Shown here: positions 53,882 through 64,000 of the stretch, in pieces
Position numbering within the stretch: the first letter of the stretch is position 1
Layout: each line of letters starts with the position of its first letter
Assembly (NCBI GenBank): GCA_963921195.1
Contig: OY992537.1
Span: forward strand, 150,133,341 to 150,197,340
DNA length: 64,000 nucleotides
DNA from: Pegoplata infirma
Taxonomy: Eukaryota; Arthropoda; Insecta; Diptera; Anthomyiidae
Reading direction: 5' to 3'
The notes under the pieces: model-generated
What the model was told of the DNA's origin: nothing
The model's input: the letters and a program-made list of their open reading frames with translations, nothing else
Databases searched by the model: none
Made by a program: the position numbers and the translations under genes

Positions 53882-54072
53882 TTTTTACAACGATCGGACA
53901 TCAAATGACAAAGTTATGAACAAATAACGATTTCGGCGGTACCAAATCGCGACCTAAAAATCTAATGTTTTGGCTATGGAATTTTTTCGAGGTAAGCTTT
54001 AAAATTAAGCCCGCCCAATGGAAACTTTTTTTCGACCCGGTCTAATGTACATTAATGATCATACATTGTCAT

Positions 54073-55331
54073 TAGAGTTTTTCACGGGAATTCCCGGGAC
54101 GGGAATTCCCGTAAATTTTCGATCCCGAAATCCCGGGAAATAGAGCGGGAATTCCCGGGAATTTTAGTTTCTTTGAAATTGTTGATTTTTCCACTTCTAT
54201 TGATTATTTTGTATGTGATTTTTTATAGATTTTATTAAAATTCTTGATAATTGATTGACAGAAACGTACGCAGGGACAAGAAGTATTCAAAAAGTAATCC
54301 ACGAGAGACCTTCTAACTAAAAAAAGAGACCTTCTAACTAAAAATTTGGGGTCCAGCGTCTAAACTTAAGCTCGAAATTACGTTAGCTATAACCGGTTTG
54401 AATTTCGCTGCAGTCGTACCTACTTACTGAATAGCCAAATTATTCAAAATAATCCACTGTTCACCTTTGCGAATGATTGTTATTTAAAGGCAGTTACAAA
54501 ATTAATCATACGCCTTATACAATTTTCAAGCAATTATTATAATTACAATAAAAGTTCACCAACTTCAAATGCGTGTAAAAAAATCTAGCGGTTTGTTATG
54601 CTTTCATTTGCTTTTGGTTTCATTCCATTCCGATTTTGGTTGTTGCACTGTGTTATCAGAACCTGCCACTTTTTTTTAGAAGCTGAGAAATTTTCTTTCT
54701 GAGACCTGCATTATAAAAATTTGCAATATGATTATTTATTTCTATAGAAAATATTTATGTCTCTAGACATGATTCTTTTTAAATCGATTTTAATCGGGTT
54801 TTTCTTTGGAAAACAAGAATTTTTAATTTTTTTAAATAATTTTTTGGGGTAAATTTTCTTATAATTTCATTTCACTGAAACAATTACATTCAGTTTCAGA
54901 GACATAATTGAGATATTCAGTTTCGTTGTGTTTTAGAGGCAAAGCGCTGAGAACCAATTGTAGAAATAAACTGATATGAATTAGTATAAATGATGAATTT
55001 TTATTATTACAACAGATAAAGCGATGTGAAATACCATATTTCCTAAAAAATACTTTTAAGTGACTTCGACATATTTGGGCCTGGGTAACAAAAATTTTTG
55101 TTTTTTCTCGAAACTTCTTTTTTTTGATTATTTTAAAGGTACTAAATACGATATTTTTGGTGTTAATAAACATTATAAATAGTGTAATCGCATTCATAAG
55201 GATTTTATATATTTTTTTGATAAAAAAATTTGGGTTTTTAGTTTTTGCGTGAATTCCCGGGATCCCGGGAAATATTAAAATAAATCCGGCTTTCCCGGGA
55301 AATGAAAAAGTCCGGGAAAAGAAAAACTCTA
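54073..55331. mobile_element. hAT-like element, copy in unit 2
   Basis: This duplicates 31422-32680, 1259 bp, with the 8-bp ATTGTCAT flanks. Two small differences from the first copy are seen, in a GCGGG/GCGTG and a CCGCG/CCGGG phrase near the right end. Confidence 0.85.
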
Positions 55332-55670
55332 ATTGTCATACATGAATTTGTATGTAAATTTTTTTTTTTTGTATTTTTTTCCATAAAACGTCTATTAATT
55401 GAAATTTTTTCAAATATAAATAATTTTTACTAATTTATGACACTGATTTTTTAATAAAAACTAACGAATATTTTAAAAATATACTTTGGACTTTATGATA
55501 CTTTAGGAATGAATTTACAAATAAAATACATTCGATTTTTATAGTCACTGAATACAATTATCTTTAAATATCAATATTTCCTAGAATGGATTCGATTTTA
55601 ACCATTAAATCGAATTTTTGTTCATGAGAATTTTAAAAACTGAATGCATTCTTTATTTCATTTATTTATT

Positions 55671-57087
55671 ACTAGCAGGCCCGCGCGGAACTTCGCCCCC
55701 GGTAATATTAAATACCTAATTAAAGAAGGATCAGGATTACAGTCTCCATTTCTAAAATTCTCCCCTACAGAGAAAATAAAAACTATTTAGGATAAACAAT
55801 AAAATTAAAACAGCCCCGTTTAGCTTGGAAACATGTTCGTTTCGGTAAATAATGTTCCTGAAAATTTTCGAGCCCTTATATCTGGAGGATCCAACATGTC
55901 AAGTTACTATGACCAACTTTGCAGGAGATACAAAATGTTACAAAGTTCACTACTTTGCACGTATTTGCCCCAGTAGAATAAGAATTTCCAAAAAGACATT
56001 TTTAGAATGTTTTGAAATTAGATGAGTAGTTTCGTAAATTTTAAAATTTTACGTCTTTTGCCCCAAAGTGATCTTTTAAATGGGTGTGGTCAATAAAACC
56101 TACCCTAACTCCCCCTGAAAGAAAATTCTAAATATTGGTGAAAACATTTTTGAAATCACATAATAAGTTTCGTATATTTACAAGTTTTACGTAGATGAAA
56201 CGTAGCCAAATGTGGGAGTAGAAATGGGCGTGGTTAATAAAACCTAGAATATTTCCACTCTAAAGGACCAAGTATTGGTTAAAAAATTTGGAAATCGGAT
56301 TAAAATTTTTGGAGAATTTCAAATTTTAGTTTGTTTTTGCCAAAAAGTGGGCGTATAAGTGGGCGTGGTCGATAAATCCTAGCCTATGTCCACCCTGGAG
56401 GAGCACTCTAAATATTGGTGAAAACATTTTTGAAATCGGATGAGATGTTTAATAAATATTTAAATTTTAAGTTTTTGGGCAAAAAGTGGGCGTAGAAATG
56501 GGCGTGGTCGATGAAACCCAGCATATGTCCACTATGAAGGACCATTCCAAGCATGTATTGGTGCAAAAATGTTTAAATCGGTTCAGTAGTTGTGGAGATT
56601 TTTAAATTTTACATTTTTTGTCTAAAAGTGGGCGTAGAAGTGGGCGTGGTCGATGAAACCTAGCCTATTTCTATCCTGGAGGAACACTCTAAATATTGCT
56701 GAAAACTTTTTTGAAATCGGATGAGTAGTTTCATAGATATTTAAATTTTAAGTTTTTTACCAAAAGTGGGCGTAGATGTGGGCGTGGTCGATGAAACCCA
56801 GCATATATTCACCATGAAGGACCATTCCAAGTATGTATTGGTGAAAAAAATTTTGAAATCGGTTCAGTAGTTTTGGAGATTTTTCAATTTTACGTTTTTT
56901 GGCCAAAAGTGGGCGTGGTCGATGAAACATAGCCTATGTCCATCCTGGAGGAACACTTTAAATATTGCAGAAAACATTTTTGAAATCGGATAAGTAGTTC
57001 CGGAGATTACCCTCTACAAACAAACAAACAAACAAAAAAACAAACATACAAACATTACCTCTTTATAATATTAAAGTAAGTATAGAT
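55671..57087 (+). repeat. Unclassified element with about 140-bp tandem repeats, uninterrupted copy
   Basis: This is the same as 33020-36243 without the hAT-like insertion. It gives the complete arrangement: a GC-rich start, seven GGGCGTGGTC-type units and the ACAA-rich tail. No protein frame. Confidence 0.65.
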
Positions 57088-57666
57088 ATAGATTCATGAG
57101 ACTTTTAAAAATCGAATTTATAAAAACTTACGCATTTAATTTCAAAGTCGAATGAAGAAGAAACCGAATTCATTCTATACCCGAGTAAAAAAAAATTGTA
57201 TGGTAAAACATGTTATCTTATAAAATTATATATAATTTATTGGATCTGATTTTGCTAAATTTCATCCGAAAATTGGCCGCGCCAAAGTTATCTCATAACA
57301 TCTTATAATATATGAAGTTACAGTTTAATATTTGATTGTATGTGATTTCATCCGGAAATTGGCCGCACCAAAGTTATCCCAAATTATCTATTATCATGAT
57401 TTTGTATTAAATATGATATAATATGATGTAATTTCATCCGGAAATTGGCCGCGCCAAAGTTATCTTAAAATATCCAATATAATGATTTTATATTAAATTG
57501 GATATTATATAATGTAATTTCATCCGAAATTTGGCCGCGCCAAAGTTATCTTATAATATCTGATATCTTGATTTAATAAAAAAATTATTGGATACATTTT
57601 TATCCAAAAAATGTTTCTGTTTTTAGATTTATTTTTAGATATAATAATGTCAAACTGAAAATAAAT

Positions 57667-57760
57667 AAAAAAAAAAAAAAAACTTCGAACGGACGAGGAT
57701 TAGAACCACAAGTCTTCCGTTTTGTAATCGCAATCTCTACCTTCTAGACCAGCGGACGTT
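57667..57760 (-). ncRNA. tRNA-like Pol III-type unit in CG-A copy 6
   Basis: This is the inverted copy of the unit at 6294: T run of 15 or more (A run), B-box GGTTCTAATCC and A-box TGGTCTAGAAGGTAGAG. Confidence 0.55.
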
Positions 57761-58363
57761 GTTAGCAAATAACAACTTTAAAAGAATTAGTTTTAAATAA
57801 ATTGATCGTATCTAATTATATCAAATTGATCTAACATATAGTAATATATGATTATATCCAATTAAATATGTTATTCACTTGTACACAATTTTCAAAAAGA
57901 CTTTTTGATAAAATTTGCAAAAAAAAAATAGAATGACGTACAGCGCTATTAGGGGCTTCCATGGTAAGCTTAAACAATAATTTTAATGTAGCGGTATGCC
58001 TTATTTCCAAGTCATAGGCTTCCAAAGTGAAATAAGACTTTGGCTTATAAATTTGAAATTTTTCATGGAATCAGGAAATCAGAATTAGATTTGAGATCGG
58101 GTTCCAAAAATCATTGATAATTTGATAATTTAAACCAAATATAGCTATTATTAACTATATAAATGCAATATAAATTTTTAAAAATGATTCCAAAAATTCA
58201 AAAAGTAAAATTTTTTAAGTTCTAAAAAAACAAATGCAATAAAAAAGTGTTTTCTATTAAAAAAAAAATAAAAAAATATATTTTTTTCTGGAATCGAACT
58301 CGGGATCCCAAAAATGATAGATAATTTTATAATAAATTAAATATAGTTATATATAACTATATA

Positions 58364-59056
58364 CCCGAGTAAAAATTTTTATATCATGCAATACATAATG
58401 ATATATAACACAATATATATTTATACGCAATTTAATCCGAATAATGGTGGATGTTTTTGCATTAAAAAAGATCAACTTGTATAAAATATGATTCGACTTC
58501 ATCCGAGTTTTGACCAGACATTGCCATATTTCATTGGATCCAATTAGATCTAATTGCATAAAAACATAAAAAATCTTGGTGTGTTTTGGTTTGGGTGAGT
58601 TACGCCACAGGTCAACAATACATTCACCAAACATATAATTTTCTAAAACAAAAATGTTTGGGTACGCTTCGAACCAGATAGGTGATATACATAACCCTAA
58701 CAAGGAAATGTTTAGGAACATTTTAAAAGTTTCTTATACTTTGCTTAAAAAACTTAGAACATTTTTGGTTAATTGGAAACATTTAATTGGAAACATTTAT
58801 ATATGGAACAGAATAAGCTATATATAATTTTATATTAAATTATACAGAAAAACAAATTTTGTATTGGCCCTAATATTATTTCATATATTTATATCAACCG
58901 TATACCTTTTAATCCGAATCATGATTAAATTATATATTACAACATATGACTGCATTTAAAAAAATTAAAAAATACCTCACGGGATGTATAATCATATATG
59001 ATTTATTATGTTTGTATCAAGTTTTATATTGTTATATATGTTTATTTTTACTCGGG
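58364..59056. mobile_element. CG-D element, copy 3
   Basis: It is 693 bp, with the same ends, TA flanks and interior as the other two copies. Confidence 0.85.
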
Positions 59057-59218
59057 TAACAGCAATATATTTTTTTAAAAATGATTGCAAAAATTCAAAA
59101 AAAGAAAAATTTTTAGTTCTAAAAAAAATAAATGCAATAAAAAAGTGTTTTCTATTTAAAAAAAATAAAAAAAATATATTTTTTTTCTGAAATCGAACTC
59201 GGGTTCCCAAAAATTATA

Positions 59219-60409
59219 GTGAAGCCAGGAAAGCAACCAAATGACAAAAAGTCTTACAGGCCAATATCACTGCTTCCGACAATGTCAAAAGTATTTGAAA
59301 AACTTCTTTTAAAAAGGTTAAATGTTATTATTGAAGATAGGAACCTAATACCAACTCACCAGTTTGGTTTTAGATCCAAACACTCAACTGTGGAACAAGT
59401 GCACAGGGTTACAAACGAGATAGAAAAATCGTTTAATGATAATAAAATATGTTCAGGAGTTTTCATAGACGTGGTACAAGCCTTTGACAAGGTTTGGCAT
59501 GATGGTTTGAACTTTAAACTCTATAGAGATTTACCAAATCAATATAGTGGAATACTAAAATCGTACATAGCTGGAAGATTCTTTCGTGTAAAGTTTGAAG
59601 ACGAATATTCAAAAATAAGAAAAATAACTGCGGGAGTACCACAGGGAAGTGTTTTAGGTCCAATCCTATATATACTTTTTACAAGAGACATCCCAACTGC
59701 AAATGATATAAAAATTGCTACTTTTGCAGATGATACGGTAATACTTGCAACGGGTTCGACGGTAACCGAAAGTACCAGAAAGTTACAAGCCTCAACAGAT
59801 GATATTATCAGTTGGACGAAAAAATTGCGGATAAAGTTAAATGATACAAAATCCGTGCATGTCAACTTTACAAATAAAAAAATACAAAACCTACCTGTCT
59901 ATATGAACGGTAACGCAATACCATACGCCAACACAGCAAAATATTTAGGGTTTACATTAGATGCAAAGCTAAAGTGGAAGGAGCATGTGAAGAAAAAGGT
60001 TAATGAATTAAACCTTAACTTTAAGAAAATGTATTGGCTACTTAACCCATACTCTAGTATGTCAATGCAAAATAAAATACTACTCTATCAGCAAATTTTT
60101 AAACCAAAGTGGACGTACGGTATTCAAATATGGGGCTGTACAGCGAAATCAAATCTTAAACTAATCCAGACCTTTCAAAACAAGGTCCTGAGACTAATCA
60201 CCAACTGTCCGTGGTATGTCAGGAATGTTGACATACATAGAGATCTACATATAGCAACTGTAAATGATGAAGTTAAGTTTTATGCGAAAAAGCACTCTTT
60301 GAAGCTACTACAACACGCAAACGAAGAACTACAGGATGTGATAAGAAATCCAATGCACCGAAGAAGACTAAGAAGAACTCTACCAATGGACCTATGTCTG
60401 GAGACTTAA
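59219..60409 (+). pseudogene. Jockey-type reverse transcriptase, N-terminally truncated (about 396 aa)
   Basis: The frame is open from the junction to TAA at 60407-60409. RT motifs in order: YRPISLLPTMSKVFEKLL, HQFGFRSKHSTVEQ, GVFIDVVQAFDKVWH, GVPQGSVLGPILY and TFADDTVI with the catalytic pair of Asp. The C-terminal region includes LRLITNCPWYVRN, typical of jockey and related fly LINEs. The endonuclease domain and ORF1 are missing. The frame has no internal stop, so truncation looks recent. Confidence 0.9.
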
Positions 60410-60445
60410 AATAATATAATTTGTATTAGTTCATTTAGTTATAAC

Positions 60446-61545
60446 TAGGGTGATCAATTATTCGACTTTTTTCAAAAACCGGTTTTCGAATAGTTCGAAA
60501 ATCAGCATTTTTGAAAAAACCGGTTTCGGTTTTTTAAATTGACAAAAAACCGGTTGAACCGGTTTTTTCGGTTTTTATCAAAATAAGGTAAACAATGACG
60601 ACCACAGGCATTTAAAAGCAGATTTTGTCAACAAAATCGGTCTACACCATTTCAAATTCTTTTTCAGAAAATACAAATTGTATTTAAGAAATTTCAAATT
60701 ACATTTCAGAAATTTCTTAATATGTGTTAGAAATGTTAAATTTTATTTAAAAATGTTCTAATTGTATTTCTAAAATTTTCATTTATATTTCAAAAACTTT
60801 TTTTATGTTTGAAAAATTTTCAATTGTATTTTAGAGGTTTCCATTTGTACAAATTACAATGAAAATGAAAATTTCTGAAATACAAATGGAAATTTTAGAA
60901 ACCATGTAGAAAATTTTGAAATATAAAGCCTTTGGAAATCTTTGAAATACAAATGAAAATTTGTTTAAATAGAGATAAAAATTTTTGAATAGAAATGGAA
61001 TTTTGTGAAAAGCGTTTTAAAAATTTTGAAATGCAAAGAAACATTTTTTTAATACAATTGGAATTTTATTAAAAGTATTTACAAAATTTTGAAATTTAAA
61101 TGGAAAATGTTTTACTTCAAACTATTTTTTATTTTTAAACAAAAATAATATTAAAAAATTACTTAAAATAAAATTTTCATAGTCGACAAAAATGTTCAAT
61201 AAATTTTTTTTATTCGTAAAAATTTGAAACTTTCAAAAATAATCACTCAAATTAAAATTTATTGCAAATGGGTATTTATGAATTCGGCAAAGTCGAAATT
61301 ATTAATTTACTTGTTTTGCATTTAGTTGGGATTTTTTTAAAAATCCTTTTTAGTAATCAAATTACACTTAAAAGAAATTATCGATTTTAACTGCTTTTAA
61401 GAGGTTGACTTAAAAAACCGGGTTTCGACAGTCAAAAACCCGGTCTAACCGGTTTTCGAATAGTTAAGTTTTTAAAAAAACCGACCGTTGCAATCCACAA
61501 AAAACCGGTTTAAACCGGTTTCGAAAAACCGGTCTAATCACCCTA
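60446..61545. mobile_element. hAT-like non-autonomous element (1100 bp) in the jockey 3' UTR
   Basis: GTTATAAC is duplicated at 60438-60445 and 61546-61553 (8 bp). Ends TAGGGTGATCA and the mirror TAATCACCCTA are inverted repeats. Subterminal ACCGGTTTTCGAATA-type motifs, many and in both orientations, are shared with the element at 34367-36166. The middle is AT-rich with repeated GAAATACAAATGGAAATTTT-like phrases. No transposase. Confidence 0.9.
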
Positions 61546-61669
61546 GTTATAACCGTTGGGTTATATTCTAAGTACATGTGATTTTTATTGAAATGTAAAT
61601 TACTAGATGGGTCTTAAATGTACTCAGTTGTAATAAAATTCAAAACATTGAAAAAAAAAAAAAAAAAAA

Positions 61670-62521
61670 TTGTCGTTCGACCAGAGAACCTCAATTAAAA
61701 ACTCCAAGAATAATTTTATCAGACTTTGAACGATCCTTTTGTGTTCGGACGGTTCGCCGATGGAATAAATTGCCTATTTTTCTCAGATTATTTTCAGTTT
61801 CAGTTAAATGTTATAAGCGAAAGCTTTTTAAACATTTCTCTTAAAACAATATATATATATATTATAACTCATTAATAATCGATTAGTTGATAGTTGTGTA
61901 TTGGGAGCATAGAAAAGATTAGAAGGTACGCAGTGTTGCATTTGATGTATTTTCCAATATGGTGGCAAAATGCTTGTTCTTCCTCATCTCACACGTATTT
62001 AATATCAAATTAGATTCTTTGTTTATAAAAAATGGAATTTGTCTTTCATTTAATTAAATTTATTATTTATTTTGCTTTATTCAATAGTTTAAAACCGCTT
62101 GTTTTTTCTTTTGTTTTTTTCTTTGTTGTTGTTCTCCTTTACGTTGCATTGTTTTTATTAAACGTCAAAAGTTACATAATGTGCTGTCACTAATACTTAT
62201 TCAAGCGAAATACGACTCTGTTACACTTCTATTTTTTTCTATGATTGGGAGTAAAAACTACACACAAAATCAAACAATTAATAAGTAATTGGATTCTGTT
62301 ACTCTTTTTATTGCAATTGGTAAAATAAGGATTGGTGTTATTTATTTACAAAATTATTGATTAAATTAAGTGATTAAATAATATAATAAATATTTTTTTA
62401 AGATATTATCATAATGTATATAAATGAATAAGTTTAAAAATACTGTATAATCAAATATGGCCGTAAGGGCTCGATTATGATGAAATAAAGACTAAATAAA
62501 AAAAATAAATAAAAAATAAAA
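61670..62521 (+). mobile_element. 3' part of a second non-LTR retrotransposon
   Basis: After the jockey poly(A) comes the tail of another LINE ORF, a 3' UTR of about 650 bp and a terminal GAAATAAAGACTAAAT followed by AAATAAA repeats at about 62484-62521. The 5' part is absent. Confidence 0.6.
61674..61844 (+). pseudogene. C-terminal 56 residues of a LINE ORF2
   Basis: The reading frame gives RIILSDFERSFCVRTVRRWN followed by KLP and a basic tail KRKLFKHFS before TAA. The pattern RxVRxWNxLP...KRxLxxxx is typical for the C-terminus of jockey/CR1-like ORF2 proteins. Too short for clade assignment. Confidence 0.65.
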
Positions 62522-62621
62522 ACTCTGAAAATTTTTAATAAAATAAAAAAACCAAATTAGCCTTTTCTTGTGTAATATTGTTTCACACTCTTGTAAGTAA
62601 CTTATGACACGTTTTCAGTAA

Positions 62622-62901
62622 TACCATATTCGCATACAATGTTTAAAACATTGTTTAACTTCTGTGTTTAAAATTAAACGAAAGTGTTCGCATTGCCAGT
62701 AGTTTAAAAAAGCATCCGCTTCTCTTCTGGTTCGTTTAGCAGCGGCTGTTTTTTGGATGACAACTTAACACAGGGTTGTTATTTTGTGTTTCCGAGATGT
62801 TTTGGAAATGTTTTCGAGATGTTTAAAATTAAACTATGTTTTGTTTTAAATGTATGGGAAAACACATGTTTAAATTTAAACATGCCAATGTGAATATGGT
62901 A
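62622..62901. mobile_element. PIF/Harbinger-like MITE (280 bp)
   Basis: TAA flanks both ends (62619-62621 and 62902-62904). Ends TACCATATTCGCATACAATG and the mirror CATGCCAATGTGAATATGGTA are inverted repeats of about 26 bp with a few mismatches. A 3-bp TWA target duplication is the mark of PIF/Harbinger (Tourist-like) MITEs. No coding capacity. Confidence 0.75.
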
Positions 62902-62904
62902 TAA

Positions 62905-63390
62905 CATAAGTTTAAATTGTTAAAAAAAAACCAACAAAGAAAATTTTGTTTTATCCTAGTGCTATTTTTTTGACCGCAGCTGTATATAGCCCCATATATA
63001 ATTATATATTGCCCTATATCAATTTTTTCTACTCGGGATTGAAAATTTTCAAAAATGTTAACAAACTAAAATTGTTTATGAAAAAGGGAATATAGAAAAA
63101 ATAAAAATTTGATTAAAAAAGAAAATATTTATTTAAATGTCATGATTGTTATTGTTCTGGTTTACGTCGTTGATAGCAGTCCTTTATAATTATTCCATGA
63201 CTTTAACGATGTGTGTTTCATTGTCTAAAATGTAAAGTTTTTAAATAAAATAATTAGCGGTATTCGCTCTTGGTAGCAAACTACCCTTGCAGACCTTTCA
63301 AAGCTTGCAGATATTGTATAAATACAAGAGTATGCAAGACCACAACAACAAAATACATGAAATAAAAATATACAAGACTTTCATTTATAT
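62905..63390. other. Non-coding stretch with one CG-type right end
   Basis: TTTTTTCTACTCGGG ending at 63037 is a decayed CCCGAGT-type terminus preceded by AT-rich sequence ('gccccatatataattatatattgcc') like that of CG elements; its left end is absent. The rest shows nothing recognisable. Confidence 0.45.
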
Positions 63391-64000
63391 TAGGGCTGTC
63401 AAACGGGATCGGTTTTTTAAAATCCCGGGATTCGGGATTTGAAAATCGAAATCCCGGGATCCCGGGATTTTTCGGGATTACGGGATTTTTCGGGATCCCG
63501 GGATTTTCCGGGATTCCGGGATTTTTTGAGATTAAATTTCTTTGATTATAAAAGTAAAAAAAAAAAAATAGTACACTCTTTATGTTTCAATTTTATTGTG
63601 CATATTAAGGGGGCTACTGTGGGTTAGTTGGTAGCGTGCTAGCCTATTAAGCAGGGAGTCGTGGGTTTGATTCCCACGAAAACCTTCGGGTCGATTTCGC
63701 TACAACGAAGTTATTAAAAAAAATGATTTCTAATTATTCTGATTGTTATTTAAAGGCATTTAAAAAATTAAGTATACGCCACTTATGCAGTTTTTAAGTA
63801 ATTATTATTATTAAATATTTAGCAATGAACTAAAAAACCCCTTGATAGTTTGTTATGGATAATGACAACTTTAATTTGCTTTTGGTTTCATCCCATTCCA
63901 ATTTTGGTTGTTGCACTGTATAATTTTAAAACTATTTTAAAGAAAATTTAAAATAATAAAAACATTTAGGGCGGATTACTCAATGAAAAGTTAGCTGCTA
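63391..64000. mobile_element. Left part of a hAT-like element, cut by the window end
   Basis: It starts TAGGGCTGTCAAACGGGATC and has subterminal ATCCCGGGATT palindromes to about 63520. The interior from about 63740 ('gattgttatttaaaggca', 'tgcttttggtttcat', 'ttttggttgttgcactgt') matches the interior of the hAT-like element at 31422-32680, so it is a diverged relative. The right end and target duplication are outside the window. Confidence 0.65.
63611..63690 (+). ncRNA. tRNA-like unit inside the last hAT-like element
   Basis: The A-box-like TGGGTTAGTTGGTAGCG is followed by a stem TGCT/AGCA and a strong T arm CGTGGG-TTTGATT-CCCACG with B-box GGTTTGATTCC. An acceptor stem cannot be formed, and no T run follows at once. 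The matching position in the 31422 relative has no such unit, so it was gained or lost between them. Confidence 0.5.

Larger units (their letters stand above)
36337..57179. repeat. Tandem unit 2, enlarged by the CG-E/gypsy/BEL nest
   Basis: Apart from CG-E (36835-51351) it matches unit 1 in order: CG-A, CG-D, foldback block, hAT-like element, 140-bp tandem repeats. It lacks the 34367-36166 hAT-like insertion. Junctions of X to CG-A are the same at 36337 and 57180 ('cattctata' then CCCGAG). Confidence 0.85.
57180..59218 (-). mobile_element. CG-A copy 6, inverted, cut by the jockey element (tandem unit 3)
   Basis: The CG-A right end is at 57180, followed by the complete four-unit GC-rich array (57265-57550), tRNA-like unit, CG-D copy 3 and one B-box core. 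It stops at 59218 in 'ccaaaaattatag' where LINE sequence begins. Confidence 0.8.
59219..61669 (+). mobile_element. Jockey-clade LINE, 5' truncated, with poly(A)
   Basis: Coding sequence starts abruptly at 59219 inside ORF2. The 3' UTR follows at 60410, is split by a hAT-like element (60446-61545), and ends in a poly(A) run at 61651-61669. The left flank is CG-A and the right flank is another LINE remnant; no target duplication is found, so the ends were rearranged after or during insertion. Confidence 0.85.

Overview
This is an AT-rich eukaryotic window made almost entirely of transposable elements nested inside one another. I found no convincing complete host gene. A higher dipteran, probably a calyptrate-type fly, is my inference. 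It rests on two mini-me-like repeats with GTCY microsatellites, a jockey-clade LINE, BEL/Pao and CsRn1-like Ty3/gypsy LTR elements, and one 57-nt intron typical of flies. No search could be run.

The scaffold of the window is a set of non-autonomous DNA elements with terminal inverted repeats CCCGAGTAAAAA...TTTTTACTCGGG. I name seven kinds CG-A to CG-G. They repeatedly inserted into one another. Sites that are interrupted in one copy and intact in another show a 2-bp target duplication (TA, AT, AA, TG). Several carry tRNA-like blocks (A box, B box, T run) that look like Pol III units. CG-A also has a subterminal array of four 86-bp repeats with a GC-rich core.

Layout. 1-20267: a CG-A/CG-B/CG-C/CG-F/CG-G nest, of which 5.16 kb occurs twice (1387-6551 and 14217-19380), the copies separated by a 7.25-kb element with about 280-bp inverted ends (6549-13800). 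20300-21456: a foldback element whose arms are an 18-20-bp minisatellite. 21814-28133: inverted CG-A copies holding a 2.74-kb CACACAG-ended element (with three tandem tRNA-like units and a small two-exon secreted-protein-like gene fragment) and a 5'-truncated LINE. 28134-59218: tandem units of about 6.4 kb (CG-A plus a block called X), apparently made by recombination between CG-A copies. The second unit received CG-E, which received a Ty3/gypsy element of CsRn1 type, which received an intact BEL/Pao element. 59219-64000: a truncated jockey LINE interrupted by a hAT-like element, a second LINE tail, a PIF/Harbinger-like MITE and the left part of another hAT-like element.

The most complete coding element is the BEL/Pao copy (42481-49082): 274-bp LTRs that look identical, a 5-bp target duplication and one uninterrupted gag-pol frame. 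The gypsy element around it has a textbook -1 frameshift signal and would have a continuous pol frame without the BEL insertion.
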